This document shows, piece by piece, positions 34,301 through 49,300 of a stretch of DNA of 64,000 nt; within the stretch, counting starts at the first letter, position 1; every line of letters starts with the position of its first letter. The stretch lies in contig NC_134027.1 in assembly GCF_964204645.1 (NCBI RefSeq), forward strand, positions 21,130,485-21,194,484, given 5' to 3'. Position numbers and translations under genes: made by a program. This stretch comes from Tubulanus polymorphus. Taxonomy: Eukaryota; Nemertea; Palaeonemertea; Tubulaniformes; Tubulanidae. The notes under the pieces were generated by a model. The model saw nothing but the letters and a program-made list of their open reading frames with translations, did no database searches and was not told the origin of the DNA.

Positions 34301-37300
34301 TGGAAAGATTCGCACCACTGAGAAAATGAAATGGGAGCAACTTTGATTTGAATATTTTCTTAATAATGGTTGCATGGAGAGCTCATAAGAAGAGCCCAAT
34401 AAGAAGATCCTCTAACAGTAAGGATTCAAGCCACAACCTTTTGAGTGAGAGCTTTGAGAAAAACCACAGAAAGAAATTCTGGCACTGTCAGGATTTGAAC
34501 CATCAATTGTGTCATTGTATGAATTGAATTGTTGGATAACAAGCAAAGAGGAGAACTACAGAAATTCTGCCTGGATTTAATTGTAGAAAAAGAAGAACCA
34601 CATGTTCAAATAGATTCAGGGAACTAAGTGTTGAAAGATGTTTCATATGTTTACATGCCTTGTTATCCATGAGATATCTAGCTGCTCCTACAACATTTCT
34701 CAACACACCAACAGGACTCCAACTATAAATATGAAGAAAAAAGAATTTTCCAAGAGCTCAAAGCTAGAACAATGTTCAATTCTACGGAGGCTACATACCT
34801 GAATTTATATCTGAGAGGATTATTAGTGAGTTCTGGAGAAGGTAACCCTCCACAGTAGGAGGTGAATCCAGTTATCTGTAATATAAAGACGATAAAACTA
34901 TTTACCACACAGCCCAAACACGGAACTTAACAGGATTTTGCTTTTAAGCTAGGCTATGCCTGCTTCGGCCTCTACTCTCTGCGACTGGAAGATCTAGTCA
35001 CTTGCTTGTGCTTGCAGCATCCTAAGAAGTCTTTTCACGTAAAGCTTAATTTCATATGTAGATGGGTACAACTCAATATCCCAGGACCCAATATTGTTGG
35101 TTAAATTCTGACTAAAGGATATCAATCAAAATGAACTCAATAAGGAAAATAATTGAGAAATTTGATTATCAACCCCTGAGGTGAAATGACTAATTTCAGG
35201 CTGCTAAAGCTGTACTCATGAAGGCTTCTCACCAACAGAGTCGACAGTCATGGATCATTCAGACTACAGCTCTCAGGCCATCGTAGGCGAACCATAGAAA
35301 TCTGTACAATGTACGTTATTAGCATTGATTTAAAAAAAAAAAAAATGAAATTACCTTTCCACCGGCTTCATGAATTTCATCGAAACATTCTAAAGCCAAC
35401 ATATGGTCGATCCCCGGATCCAAACCCATCTCGTTCAGAATCGTTATATCTGCATTCACAGCACTATAAAACAGACCAATCGATAAATCTTACCGTCACG
35501 TATTTCTTGAAACATGTTACAAATGATTTAGAAAAGTTCAGGAGTGATGTAAAAATTACCAGTAGTTGATTATATCAAGTGCTGGTCAACAATCAACAAT
35601 TCAGATGTCGTTCAGTCAAGCTGTTATGACTGGTCTCAATGTCTTTCGTATCAGCTAATAGAGACTTATCAGTAAAGCCTGGCGCACACGAGGCAATTTT
35701 TGGTCGCCGGTTGCTACGACCAATTTTTTAAGCAACCATTGAGCAATCGATTCTTTGGTGTCGCCCGTTTGCTACCAATGGCGACAAAAAGGTGATTCTC
35801 TCTCTACATCTGTATCATTTGATTTGTCAAGATGGCCGCGCTATTGCCTCGGAGGTCACCGTATTTGGAAGTATCAAATGATAATTATTCACTCTCTCAT
35901 CGTCTAGTTGATGAGTTGCTCGTCGCCTGGCGTCTCCAGCTACGGCACACAGGCAACTCCTGAGCGATCGATGAGCACTTTCTCGGCGACGAGCAATTTT
36001 CCGTCTCCCGATATCAAACATGTTTGATAACCAGCGACCAGGAGCAAATCCTTTCGTCAATGAGCAATCGCTGTCTCCGGTTACCGCAGACGAGCGATTT
36101 TTTCGTTCAACGCCGAGCAAATCGGGCGGTTGCTCGAGAATTGTTCGAAAACGTCAGCCGTGTGCGATAGGCTTAAGGCTTAGCTCATAAGACTTAGCTC
36201 AAGGACTGGTATCACACAGTTTAGGCTGATAGAGACTGGTATGAATTAAGTTTTGGCGGATGGGGAAGATGATACTTACGCATCATGTAGTTCTCTCATA
36301 GATGGGTGTATGTAACTACTGGTTAACATGTTAGTCTTGTATTTGATACATAGTTTTGCTATATCTATGTGGTGTACATGCGGCAGCATGCTAGAAAACA
36401 AGATGAAAACAAGAATTATTCATCAGAAAATAATAGAAATTCGAAATGATTCAAATGACTTTCGTGTCAAAACATATAGCAAATATTGGCAAGGAATTTC
36501 CGTCCTCGTTCTCTTCGTCCCCGTAGTGCAAATGTAACAATGTGCAACCAATGACAGACCCAAACAGGGATATAATAAACTGAAATCATGCATTTCATAC
36601 CTCTCAGTCGAGTACAACACAAGAGGTCGAAATCACACAATGTGCAAAATACAACTAAATATACAACTGACAGGGAAAACGTATCATTCACGGGACGGGT
36701 TTCATAGATGGGCCACTACTTTCACAAAACGAAACCCCATGATTTCTACAGTGGAATTTCGTAATAACGAAATCAAATATACCCGGTACGTAAAAACAAA
36801 TCTAGAATTTGGTCCCGAATATAAATAATTTCGCAACAGATACAAGGAAGAGATGTGCTGGTTGCCTGAAATTCATATCAATGTTGTTCCACTGTGATTT
36901 CGTACTGAAACCGAATTCACTGGTCCCCTGAAATTACCACTAAAGATTAATGTCTTATTCATTGGTGTTTATAACTCACCACACCTGCTGGGAATGAAAA
37001 GGGGAATTTGATTTTTAAATCGGAGAACAAACTATACCGATAGATGATCAGTCAAAATTTAAAGAACTTTCTTTAGTCTATATCGAAGTACAAAATTGGA
37101 AATTTCTATCGTTAATCGTTAACATTCACATAATAATCATAACTTCAAACTGTTGCCCGCAGTAAAAGTAATCAGCCGACTATAAAACCAGACCCTGAAT
37201 AAAGAAACGAACATTTATCTAAGGAACTTAAGGAAGATCGAACAACAATTTACCCGTATTCCAATCTGGATAAAGACAAGATCATAAATAGATATACACT

Positions 37301-40300
37301 ACTTTCAGAGCACTAGTGTACATTTACCAGTAACTAGTGATTGGGTTCATAAATGAAGTAATATGCCAACCAATGGGTTAACTGAATACCGAATCAACAA
37401 AATGTTTTCTTTAGAAAACTACATTTCATTTATAATATACAAAGAGGGACATCTTTCTTTGGCACGGATTCGAACCTGATGGCATCACATAAAACAATGC
37501 ATGAACAGTCCAGTGCACAACTATAAGCATTCTTAAAATGTTGTCATTATTAGTCAATTGAAATTAGTCAATTTGAATGTTACATTTGGCCCGGGTTATT
37601 CTAATGATAAATATATCCATGAATTTGCATCATACGTACAGCATGTCAAACCTGACTACCTTATTATCTACCTTCATAGCAATTTTGACCACAATTTGAT
37701 ACATAAAATCGCAGTTTAATTGAAAATGAACTAAAAATTAATCTCATTTTGAGAATATTTCGATGATATCGGTGGTTATTGAGCTCTTAGGAGTAGTAAC
37801 TACCGTACTCTTAAATAGCATTAGTAGTCAGGTCTGGCATAAAATCTTATTGACATAGCATATTCTCACGTGGCGAAGGAGCCCAAGAAAGGCTGATCAG
37901 GCAGATGGCAGAGTGTTATAATGCCATCAGATTCGAATCCCTGCTGAGAGGGGATAGGGGGGTTTAAATATATAGAAAGATGAGAAATAAACGTAGAAAG
38001 CAATAATCACGTCAAAGTACCTCGATGATGACAGATGCCATATTGTCAAGATTGTTTAGAAATTTCATGTATCATCGATGCAAATTTCAACAAATCAAAC
38101 AAGAATTTCGTGCAAAATATATAACAACACCCTACTGGAAGTACATATTCTTAATATTTCTCTCCAGTATAATAGACGTACTTTGTACCAGGTGATGAAA
38201 TTTATCGTTAATTACTAATATTATGCTATCATATTTTATAAATCGAATATCGATGTAGCAAATAATTCACATAATTCCTTTCAGACCAATGAAATTAAAC
38301 GCCATATCGTACATACATCTATGCATAGGTGGACTAAAGATAATATCGAGATAAGATCAAAATCCAGATTAAACCGTTCCGGATTAGGTGGGCTTGACTG
38401 GTTACACCGCAAAACCGAGTAGACCCAGTATATGGTGGTGCCCGGTACGCGGTGAAAGAGTTAATTGAAATAAGTTAAGAAGTTTATCAATCATAGATGA
38501 ATTGAATAAGATAGAGAAGCATAATTAGAGTGTATATATTCGGAAAATGGATGCATACGTAGATAGTGACAGAAACAGAATCATCTAAACAGAGATATTT
38601 TGTAGCGGTTAATAATTAGCAACATTCGGAAATGAAGAATAATGGAAACGTTCCACGATTGAAAAAATATCGGCGGCAACAACTACAGTATCGAAATAAA
38701 AATCGCGTAAATTATGATCTACATGTATTTCATTACCGGGGTTGGTGCAGATAGTATTCAATTATGGGACACATTTCTTTCAATGAGGCTTCCATGCCAC
38801 CAGTTATCGCACCAGGGTGTCACTAACAATGACCCATTCTTGATGAAAATGTAATCGATTCGCAATTCACTATTCATATCCGGATTTTAGCCCTCTATGT
38901 AGAAAATTTGATCATGTTTCAAGATTGGTGTTCTTATAAGGCACTTATTTTTTCTTTGTCAATCAATGAATTTGAAAAAATCTTAATTTCAAAGGAGAGT
39001 CTAGGTCGACTCGTGACGCTACCGGTTGCAACTGGTCGCAGATCAGTGCTTGGGTGAACTGTAATGCATAAGTCAGCAACGGTATACTACTCATCTTACA
39101 GTCACATAAGCAGCATATGGCAGTTGCAACTGGGAGACGCCACGTCGCGTTGCAAAATGTCAAACAAATGCGATGGCAGTAGCTACAGGAGTGCGTATGT
39201 TGACGGGTCTTTGCTAGCGAACACAGAGGGAATCGTGTTGCAATGAGTCAAAGGCAATCGCAATGCCGACCTATGCCTGCATTAAAATTGAACCAGAGAA
39301 CAAATTCAAATACACATTCTACCACTGTACATTATCAACACCTGGTGGATTCTGGATTGCCATGACCTCATTGATTTCAGATGAAATCAGCTCAGGGGGT
39401 GGGGGTGGGGGTTCAATCAATTAAATACATATTTCATTATACATGCAAAATTAGAAATCGCAATGAAAACCCACCAGAACTCTTACAAATAAACAAACAA
39501 TACTACAAGACAACACAGAGCCTAACAACGGCATGATTTTCATCTCTGAAATACATAGATACATTGAAGTTGGTTAGAAGAGATTCGTAAATTGTTAGAT
39601 TTTGAAAGTCTGCCTAAAACCTGACGACGTACGTAGTGGTTGCGACATATTTTATTTTTTTGTCTTTATCACCGTTTGGAATCGTAGCTGAATGCATGAA
39701 AAACAAGAACAAGTCAACAAATTCTATACACGCGATTAGAACTGCAACTTCAATCCAATTCCTTCAACCCACTGAGCGCTACTAAGGACAGTATTAGTAG
39801 GTTAAGGCTACGGCGCACTCTGCTCGAGATCCGAGTGGACCGCATTTGATGCATAGAAGTAGTGAGCTTCTACCTGCAAGATTGTTATTGGCTAACTAGC
39901 GTGTGTAATAACCCGAAAACTATTTGATTAAAAAAACCAACAGATCGAATTAAAGATAAGAATTGCGTTGACTATTTCTCATAAATCAAACAAGCAAACG
40001 AAGATTCCAATTTTCCTACCTTCCGTATTCCCATTCCTTTAAACTAGAACATACGTAATGCGGTAAGCTGGATAACACTTAACGCCCATTTTCCAAATTA
40101 CATAATCTACACCCTTTATACCGACGGGGACAGAAGCCACAGCCCGGAGCATAAATACATTTAGGCCTTGTTGTTATCGCAGTCAGCACAGTTATTTACG
40201 GTGTATTTTGTTATATACATGCAGTTATATGATTCAGACAGAAAAATACATAAATTTAAGTTGGATAGATCAAGAAATAATAAGGAAATCATCCCCGGGC

Positions 40301-43300
40301 CCTATATCAGTCAGTAACCACATTTGTTAGTGTACCTTCCTACACGGATTCTCCAATGAGTATTTCTTTCCCCTTGGCAACAATAACCGGATTGTTGGTG
40401 TCCCCTTCAACCCAGGATTTTTCAAGCCATTAATCCGACGACCTATTAAAATTACGTAAATGATTGAACCTAGGGCTCGAGGACACCACGATAAAATCTG
40501 AAATTTTCAATTTTCAACGCCCCCATGGTCAACATATAAACACATACTCATCACATTCATTGACAATGCCTAAAATTTCGCCTAAAACCACATGTATCTC
40601 CCATCTGAAACTGACATACTAAGCTATAGGAAAATCGGTACAAAGTGTCTATTTTACTTACACACTAGTATAGCCATCTTGGATGACTTTCATGGGTCAA
40701 AAATAAGTGGACTTATCCCCGAAAATATGAAGACGTAAGAAAATTGGTCCAAAACTACTGTAGACCATGGAACTGGAGCAAGGTTCAAAATTCCTATTTC
40801 GCATACAAAACTGGCCCTCCTTCCACTCCTAACCCAAATACCAAGTTATAGGAAAATCAGTCTTTGTAGTGCGGGGACACGGTCCATATTGAACAGGGTT
40901 GGAATGCAATATGGCCACCATTCAGCCATCTTAAATACACCTTACAGGTAAATATGCAGCTCTACTCCAAAAACTACGCCCGATATGACAAGAACAGCAT
41001 TCGTAGTTTGTAGTTCATCATCAGCTCGTAGACACAAGTTTTAATTGAGAACTCTAGATGCGGTTCTTGATTATATGGCCTTTGATTCGAGATTAGATAT
41101 CCCCACAAAACGCAGATGCATCTAGGCTAGGAATATCTACAGTAGGGGGTCTTGCGGTAATCCAAACCAATCACAATGTGGATTTAATACAAAAATTTGG
41201 TTACTGACTGCTAGAATTCTAGAGGGTAAGCAAAAAGACTTATCTTAAATCTTACCTGATCACTAAATCATGATCTTTAATCATCTCTTCTACATTTTCG
41301 CGCTGATCGATAATGTCGAGGAATTTCGGAGCAGTATTTGGGTAAATGTTCGAGAGATTCTCTGCTTCGCTGCGGCTGTTCGAAGCTGAAATTCAACACA
41401 AATGCAAACAAACTGACACATACACAGTAAACCGCACGCGTAAGTTAGATCAACGCTCAAGTCAGAGGTAAGGGGATGTTCAAAAATTACGCAACACATT
41501 TTTCGGGAAATTTTGATACTCCTCATCCCCAGTAACAAATTTTGATAGACCCCCTATCATATAACGTAACAAATGTAACACCCCACAAAATCATTGCTAA
41601 AATCTTTATCACGATACCACTTTGAAACTTTATACTATGATCAATATCATATCATAATATCATTTTGAATATCAGTTAAATAAAGCGAAATGATTAGAAA
41701 ATTGTCGATTGAGGTTTGCCCGCAGTTGTCTTCGTTTCAGCGCGACATCTTACCAACGGTGACGGCTATCGTTTTATCTCTGGTTAAATACTCCACGACT
41801 GGTTCCGAAACGTATCCCGATCCGAGTAATAAAACACGCTTCGACGCGCTTCGAGCTGCTGCCTGCGCTGCTGCATGACTCCTAAAAATATCACAATCGA
41901 GACACTCATTTAATCTAACTCCAACGTTACACATGCGAAATTACTACTGCAGCAATGAGTATTTTCTATGCTTCGTTTTATTTAGACTTTGTTTTTAGTT
42001 CATACAACTTTTTGATGTACCAGTTGCATGTGTATTAAAAAGTTTAAGCTATCTGAATGGAAAATGAAATACCGGTAATAAATCAACTATAAACACCAGT
42101 CAACAGATATTTTGTCAGCAAGTACAACAACTTTTCATTGAGCTGCTTTCAATCTTTCGAGCAAGTACAGCTAAAACCTATTCGTTTTAAACTAAAACTG
42201 GTCCCAGAACTTACTTTCTGCTTTCCCGGAGATCAGCGATGTAATTATATTTATCGGCCAACATTCCATTAGTAGCAATTACAGCCTAAAATGAGATATC
42301 AAAATAAATACATTGCAGCATGATCAAAACCCTGAAAAACTATCCAGTGCCTTTGATTCAAACCTGACACAATTTCAGTGATATTCCTAAGCACCCACAC
42401 TGGACACCAATGCCACGATTTGGATATTCTCCGAGCCTGTATGTGTTGTACATCAACCTACATACTTTTATATTGGAAAAGTCTTATCATATATGGATGC
42501 ATATTGAAGAATCAGTGTTTTCGTTTTCATAACAATACATAATATAATGTCTATTCACAAATTGCATTACAATAGGAAGCAGCATGAATAAATATTACAA
42601 AATTGAATCAATGCACAAAAACGAGAATGCAGCTACCAAAACTTTATTTCTACACATAACTGATTCTTCAATAAACATCCGTATATAATAAGGCTTCTCT
42701 AATCTAAAAGAGTTAAGAGTTGATCGAAAACTGTACAGCATGTTTTCCAACACCGAGCGGCAAACTTACATTTTTGACAACTGAACCGGCGCTGAAGTTA
42801 ACAAATGGTTTTATTGCATCCGATTTTAGCTAAAAAATAAGAAAGAACATAAGGTTAAAATTACTTCGAATTATAATCAGTTATGTTCGGATTTCATCAA
42901 ATTTCTTGCGAAGAACGAACGCCGCCAAAAACTCTGTATGAAGTACTAAATCACCCACCATATCTGGTATCCATGGTAACAGTTTCGATCCGAAGTAATC
43001 GGTAGCTTCTAACGGCATTTGAGCGGGCAACTGTTCGATACTACATATCACAACACCATCACCATCAAAACTATTGACACAAAATATAGATTCAAATTAA
43101 TGTAAATCATTAAGTTTCACACTTTATCAGGAGCAGGGGAGAGATTGATCAACTCCGGACTTTTCACTTATTTACAATTGGCTTTTTAAACACAAATACT
43201 AGGATTTTTACATTGTAGCACGCAAGGTGCAATAATGTAAGCAGATACTGATCACAAAATGGACAAACTAGAAAAGTTTCGTCAACTTTACTAGAGCTAA

Positions 43301-46300
43301 TGCATCGCACATTTTCATAATTTTTCAGATTTTTGGACAATGAAATATATTCTCAGTTCTTCACATTTTTCAATTCATTGATTGCAGCGGCAGGATACAA
43401 AATTGCCAGCATCGAAAGAAATACCAGCATTGCAGACAGTTGCACTTGGGTGATTGCATAAACATGAAATTTGTGCATATTTGACTCAATTTCCCGGAAA
43501 TGGCATCTTTACACATTGATTTTTACAAAAATCGTCGGAATCACCCTTCATTTTTTTCAGATTCACCCCTAGGGATATACCGTTAACTAGGTAGGTGACA
43601 ATGGGACAGGCATGGCTTAGGTCAAAACGTGGTCTAAAACCATATAAGACCAGACTTATGTTGATAGTTTGGCTATAGAACTAAAATGAGTTTACACTGG
43701 CCATTACAAAGCAACTGGCCTCAAGTATTCAGTGTAAAGGCTTCAACGTACGTTCCGAAGACAAGTCTCTAATGAGGAAATCAGATCCTCAGAATCTTTA
43801 GACTTACTTTTCGGAATTTTTATGCTGATCGGCGTCATAAATACAGAACGGACGATCCATTGTCGTACATTCCTCCATGAATTCGATTGAACCACCGGGA
43901 TCGGCGGATATATCACATATGGCTACAAGCCGATGAGGCAACGTCGGACAGCCGGGGCTCGTAGGAATCCACGGGGTATCTTTCGGTTGCAGAAGGGTTT
44001 TCGCGTCAGGGATCGAGATGAGTCTCGGAGCACCGGGAGCGTAATAAATACCATTAATAATACATGTAGCGTACGGAGCAATCTGTAAAATGTAAGGTAA
44101 ACTGTCAACGAGAATAGAGAATATATAGCCACAAGGCAGCGAAATCTAAGTTCTTAGTATGGTTCGAATAGCGTTCTAAGGTAGGTGATGAAGATATAAA
44201 TTTTCTTTTTGAATAGATTACCACAAAATAAGTGGCATAGAAAATACAAACAGAAAATATAGCCACTAGGCGGTGATAACAGGTTTTCTGTACGGTCAGA
44301 AAAAGTATGTATCACACTTTTAAATATCAAGAAAATGCAATAGGGCTTTCTGGGAGTAGCACACAACCATAATAATGGAATAGGTACCTATTCATTTCAT
44401 CGAAAATGTAAAAAAGAAGTATTACATACAATGCGCATGTATGGATTCAACTAAATAAGTATTTTGATAACCAAATCAACGCTCACCTTTTGACTGAATG
44501 TAGAGATGTATTTTTCAGGATGAGTCGTGAATTCTTCCGAATCGAATCCGCCGTCTGCTTTACGAATATAGTGATCCTCGCGGCTCACGACGCATCCGTA
44601 AACTTTATTTCTTTCTGTGAAATAACGAAAGATGAACTACAGACATTTTCGAAATAAATTGATCTTGAATCACTCACTGACTGCTATGGAATTTGAGGTA
44701 AACATTTTAGTGAAACTGGACCTAGACAACACGCACACACATATGCTGTCTTAAATCTCGGTAAATCACACCGGCTCATAACCATAAATCTTGACTGTGG
44801 TTTCGAACAAGCTACAAAATTCTTTAAATGGACTTTCAAGTGTTTTGATAATAATACAAGGTTTGAGAATTATAATACTTCTGGCCTACTATATTGTGTA
44901 TATCAGTGTGTATTGTAAGCTGACGATAAAACAGTAAAATTTCATCGGATGATCTGCTCAGCGTGAAACGCAGTCTTTCATTGTATTGAATTGCTTGCTA
45001 TGTACCGATGTACTTAATGTTTTGACGCGTTGTGATCTCATCACTACACCTGCTGATCTCTGCGGCTAAGCCAATCATAGAGGAGTCTTCGCTTTCTGAT
45101 TGGCTTTTTAAAACCGATATTTTTGCGTTCAGATTTCCGCGAAAAAGCTCATATAAATTTTAACGAGGCCCTTTTTCAAAATTCAGCTTAGTAGGATTTG
45201 GAGAATGGGTAACGCTTTAATGAATGATTTGTACGAATATAATATGCTCAGTTGCACAGTCAAAGAGCCTTAGCTCTGGAAACCATGTCAATTAAATTCG
45301 CTCCATTTGAATAGTAATAGGCTCAGCCTACGGCTGGCCTAAAAATAAACTTCGTCATCAGTAAACATATTACGATGAAATTAAATAGCATAGAAGCCAT
45401 CATTACTCCATTGGAAATTCCACCACCTTTGGTGGAATTGTCTACAATGGGCATTGGCATAATGTTCACATTAGACTTTGCATATCAACCGATAGTTTTA
45501 GAGAAAATCCTACATGGATATAAAATCGGTATAATTTCCCAAACAGTAAAAAGTACAAAGGATCGTCTGCTACCCACTAGATTGAACTTTACCATATAAA
45601 GGCTAACACTACTGTCCATTTAAATGTGTATCAATCCAAAGCATTGTCCTCTTAACTACCAGATTGAACTTTTCTGTCGGGTGACCATGAGTTGAATCAG
45701 ACACCAGTCAAAAGTACTTAATCTATTGTACGATTGCTTTAGAATATAACTAACTAGGGGTCCAGGGACACCATGCCCACTTGGGAAGTGGTTTCAAATG
45801 CTCAACAATCTAACAATTTCAATATTCAATGCCCCCTGGTGACCATTTACAAAAACCAATGACCTTAAAACTCACCACAATCATAGAACATGTCAGCAGC
45901 TACGATTTTGTAATTGATTGTGATAACAAAATATGCCTCGTTACCAATTTAATATGGAAATACTAAGTCATTCTACTATTCAACGCCCCCTGGTGACCAT
46001 ATTCAAAACTCAATGACCTCGAAACTCACCACAATCATAGAACATGTCATGAACTACAACTTTGCAATTGATCATGGTAACAAAATATGCCTAGGTACCA
46101 ATATGATAAGGAAATACTAAGTTATTCTACTATTCAACGCCCCCTGGTGACCATATAGAAAAACTTATGTCCTTAAAACTCGCAACAATCACATATGATG
46201 TCTTGAGCTACAACTTTCCAATTGATTGTGGTTACAAAATATTCTTAGGTACGAATATAATAAAGAAATGCTAACATATTGTATTATTCAACGCCCCCTG

Positions 46301-49300
46301 GTGGCCATATACGAAATCCAATTACCTTGAAACTCACCACAATCATAGAACACGTTATGAGCTACAACTTTCTAATTGATTGTGGTAGCAAAATACGCTT
46401 AGGTATCAATATAATGTGGAAAAACTTTTTCCCACTTACGAATGAGTACTGGTGACACCAAGATGGCCGCCAATTGCATCATAATTGGCTGATGAAAAAT
46501 ACCTGTCTCAGGTATAAAACATCCCTTTCCAAAGAACACCCATCACAAATTGTAATGAGAAATGGCAAACCAGTAGGAAGCTACAGGACTCAGAATTCGG
46601 GCCAAAATTAACATTTTTGGGCACCAAAAAGGTCATAGGACGGCCATCTTGAGTCCGACCGACCCAATTTTTGTTATGTTGATGGGCCCTGGGGGGTTTC
46701 ACATATATCCGAAAGATCAAGGTAATTGATCAAAGCGCCTTCAAAATTTCCCTCAAAAAGTTCAAAACTGTGTAAAAAGTGCTGATTTTGGCAAACAACA
46801 ATGGCTGCCAGTCGGCCATCTTGATTCTGACAGGGCCAGTTTTTGGGCTGAAGATGTGTCTAGGGTAGATACATGTGTAACCCAAATATCAAGACGTTAC
46901 CTAGAAGCATCTTCAAAACTTCCCAAAATAACTGGATTCCGTCTACGGACGGACGGACGACGGACGAAAAGTGAACGCAATAAGGACTTAAGTCCCAAGT
47001 GGGCTAAAAATCATAGCACATAATCCAGATATTGACCTATTCAAGGGTCTGTAGTGAATTAAATACAAACCTCCATGTCGGGCAACTTTCGGCAACTGTT
47101 CCGGTTCTATATATTCAAATGGCAACTCTTGAAATACATCTTGGGCACCCTGAAAATCAATGCAATGCAAAATAAATAATACACACTTTTTTCCTACTAG
47201 ATCAAATTGATGAATAATAAAAGCGCTCATCATGAAGGTGAAAATAGAGCTCACCTGCGATACATTTCCACGTCCGGTGAACACAAATATCAATGGACCA
47301 AGACTTTTAGGTAACGATCCGAGAGCGATTTCATAACCAATATCTCTCACAGCCTGCAACGCCATTCCCGTTCCGCGGTAATTATGAGCTAAACCGATGT
47401 GCTGCGAACGCAAAACCAGAAACGAGAAATTAACACAGGATCGATATTCATGGATGACACAAAACCAGGGTGCACCCGAAGCAATCTAGTCAAACTCCTA
47501 TGGCTTTAAGTCATTGTAGCTGGAACAATCATGATATCAACCAACTTATCAACATGATTAACCATTGATTCAATTGTAAATAAAATTTACAAATTGGGAC
47601 CCAAACATAGAGATGGCTTAAGTTATGCGATAGTGACTTTACCGAGTTTGACTCTCCTAGAGAAAGGGATCATTTCATTTTAGGTTAAAGTATGTATATT
47701 CTCAGCGCTAGCGCCGGTCTTGAACATCTGCTTTTAACCATCTACAAGTCAGTAGTGGTGTTGAGCCATACATATGCCAGATCCTAATATAAACAGTTAA
47801 GTAATCAAAAATACCTATTGTAGTAGAAACGAACTCTACGCATAAAACAAAAATCTTACCAGGAATGGAGTATGATGACCTAAAGCCAACAGACGAACTC
47901 CCATACCATGCAATATATCGATCATACCGCAGAATCCGGCGTACTTTCCGAACGCTACCAAACGTCGACTGTTTTCATCGACCAAACGTTCATAATCAAT
48001 CAATCGAATATTCTACGATAATAAAGAGTGAAAAAAATAGACGATGATTTTCTTAAACGTAATTCTCTTCGTAGTCCAAGGAAATGTGGGTGTTATTTCG
48101 AGAAGAAAAAGCGTTACGACTGAATATGAAATCGATGCTTTTCCATAGCGTTTGAGACTGGAAAGGGCTTATTTAATGGTTCATCAAAAATTCAAGATGA
48201 AAACTATTGTGGAGAAATAATATAACCATCAAATAAAACCTGTTAATTACTGTGGTTATGTCAACTATCCACTGGTTTACTATTTACTTAGCAGCTTTTG
48301 AGCAATAGTATAAAATTCAAAAAATAAAAAACTTTCCTAAGAAGCTAGTGAAAGTGTTCAGGCTAATGATTTTTGCCAATTTTAAACGTATCGAGTAATT
48401 TCATACAGCCTCCAAAATACCAACCTTTTCCATGATAGCGTCTAACATGGCCATGTTGTCATCTTGAGCTTTGATCGTATGCGAGAAAAATGCGTACGTT
48501 TTATTCGGTATGAGCTGATCGATGGCGCACTGTTTAACCCCGATAATCAACGAGGCTTCGCGAATATCTTCTTGAACGACAGCTCCGACGTGTCGATAAT
48601 CCTACGAAGTGATCGGGAAAAAAACTTGTTATCGATAAACTTGATATCCTGATAAACTTTTGAGAAATTCTAACAAAAACCTGCGGTGAAATCTTTGGAA
48701 ATTTGTGAGACTGGTGAAGTACAATCAAGTGGGTAGCTGACTTTCACCACAGGTAAACGGACGAATACCAGTAGTAATAGTATTGGTCATATGTCTATCG
48801 TATCATGCTTACCACAGTTATATGAATTCAGAATTCCCAAGTTTTTCATGGGTGATTTTTCAATTTTCCCAAATGGAAATGAACACATATCGTCATGCTA
48901 CAATCAACATTTTAGTGGTGACTGGCTGATTAAGGCGATTTTCAAGGGAAATCGCTGAAGAAAGTTGCCCTTGGCAAATGCAATACGTGAAATGTAATGA
49001 ATTTCCCAAATACCCGGTATTTCCCTGATTTGCGGAAAATTTTTCAAATTCCAAAATATTTCCAAACCGGAAATTATCATTTCAAAATTCCCAAGTTTTT
49101 CCCAATTTCCCTGTGTACTGTGGGAACCATGATCGTATGCTTTACACAGTTCAGGTCTTTCATTGAAGGCTGTATAAGTCATCTTTGAAATGATTACCAT
49201 GAGATCATGCGTGTCTCACATAAAAATGCACTATATTCTTATTATATTATTATGGATTACCTCAGCCGTATAAGCTCGTCTGTTCGAAGGTTGAACGATG

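Larger units (their letters stand above)
36391..41255 (-). other. AASS: AASS intron 12, 4.9 kb
   Basis: The longest AASS intron. It holds a TA-flanked MITE (36749-36894), a tRNA-B-box-like fragment near 37895-37945, CAACTGGTTGC-type repeat blocks at 39000-39260, and a decayed relative of the 154-bp element at about 40467-41040. No extra exon is needed, because exons 12 and 13 join in phase. Confidence 0.7.

Noticed and set aside
35449-35463. A nearer acceptor (GCAG) for AASS exon 14
   Set aside because: It would leave exon 13 and exon 14 out of phase; the TATAG acceptor 14 bp upstream gives conserved AVNADITIL and correct phase.
45831-46300. CRISPR-like regular array
   Set aside because: The 154-bp period is a tandem of similar long units in an animal transposon-like element, without short repeats and unique spacers.
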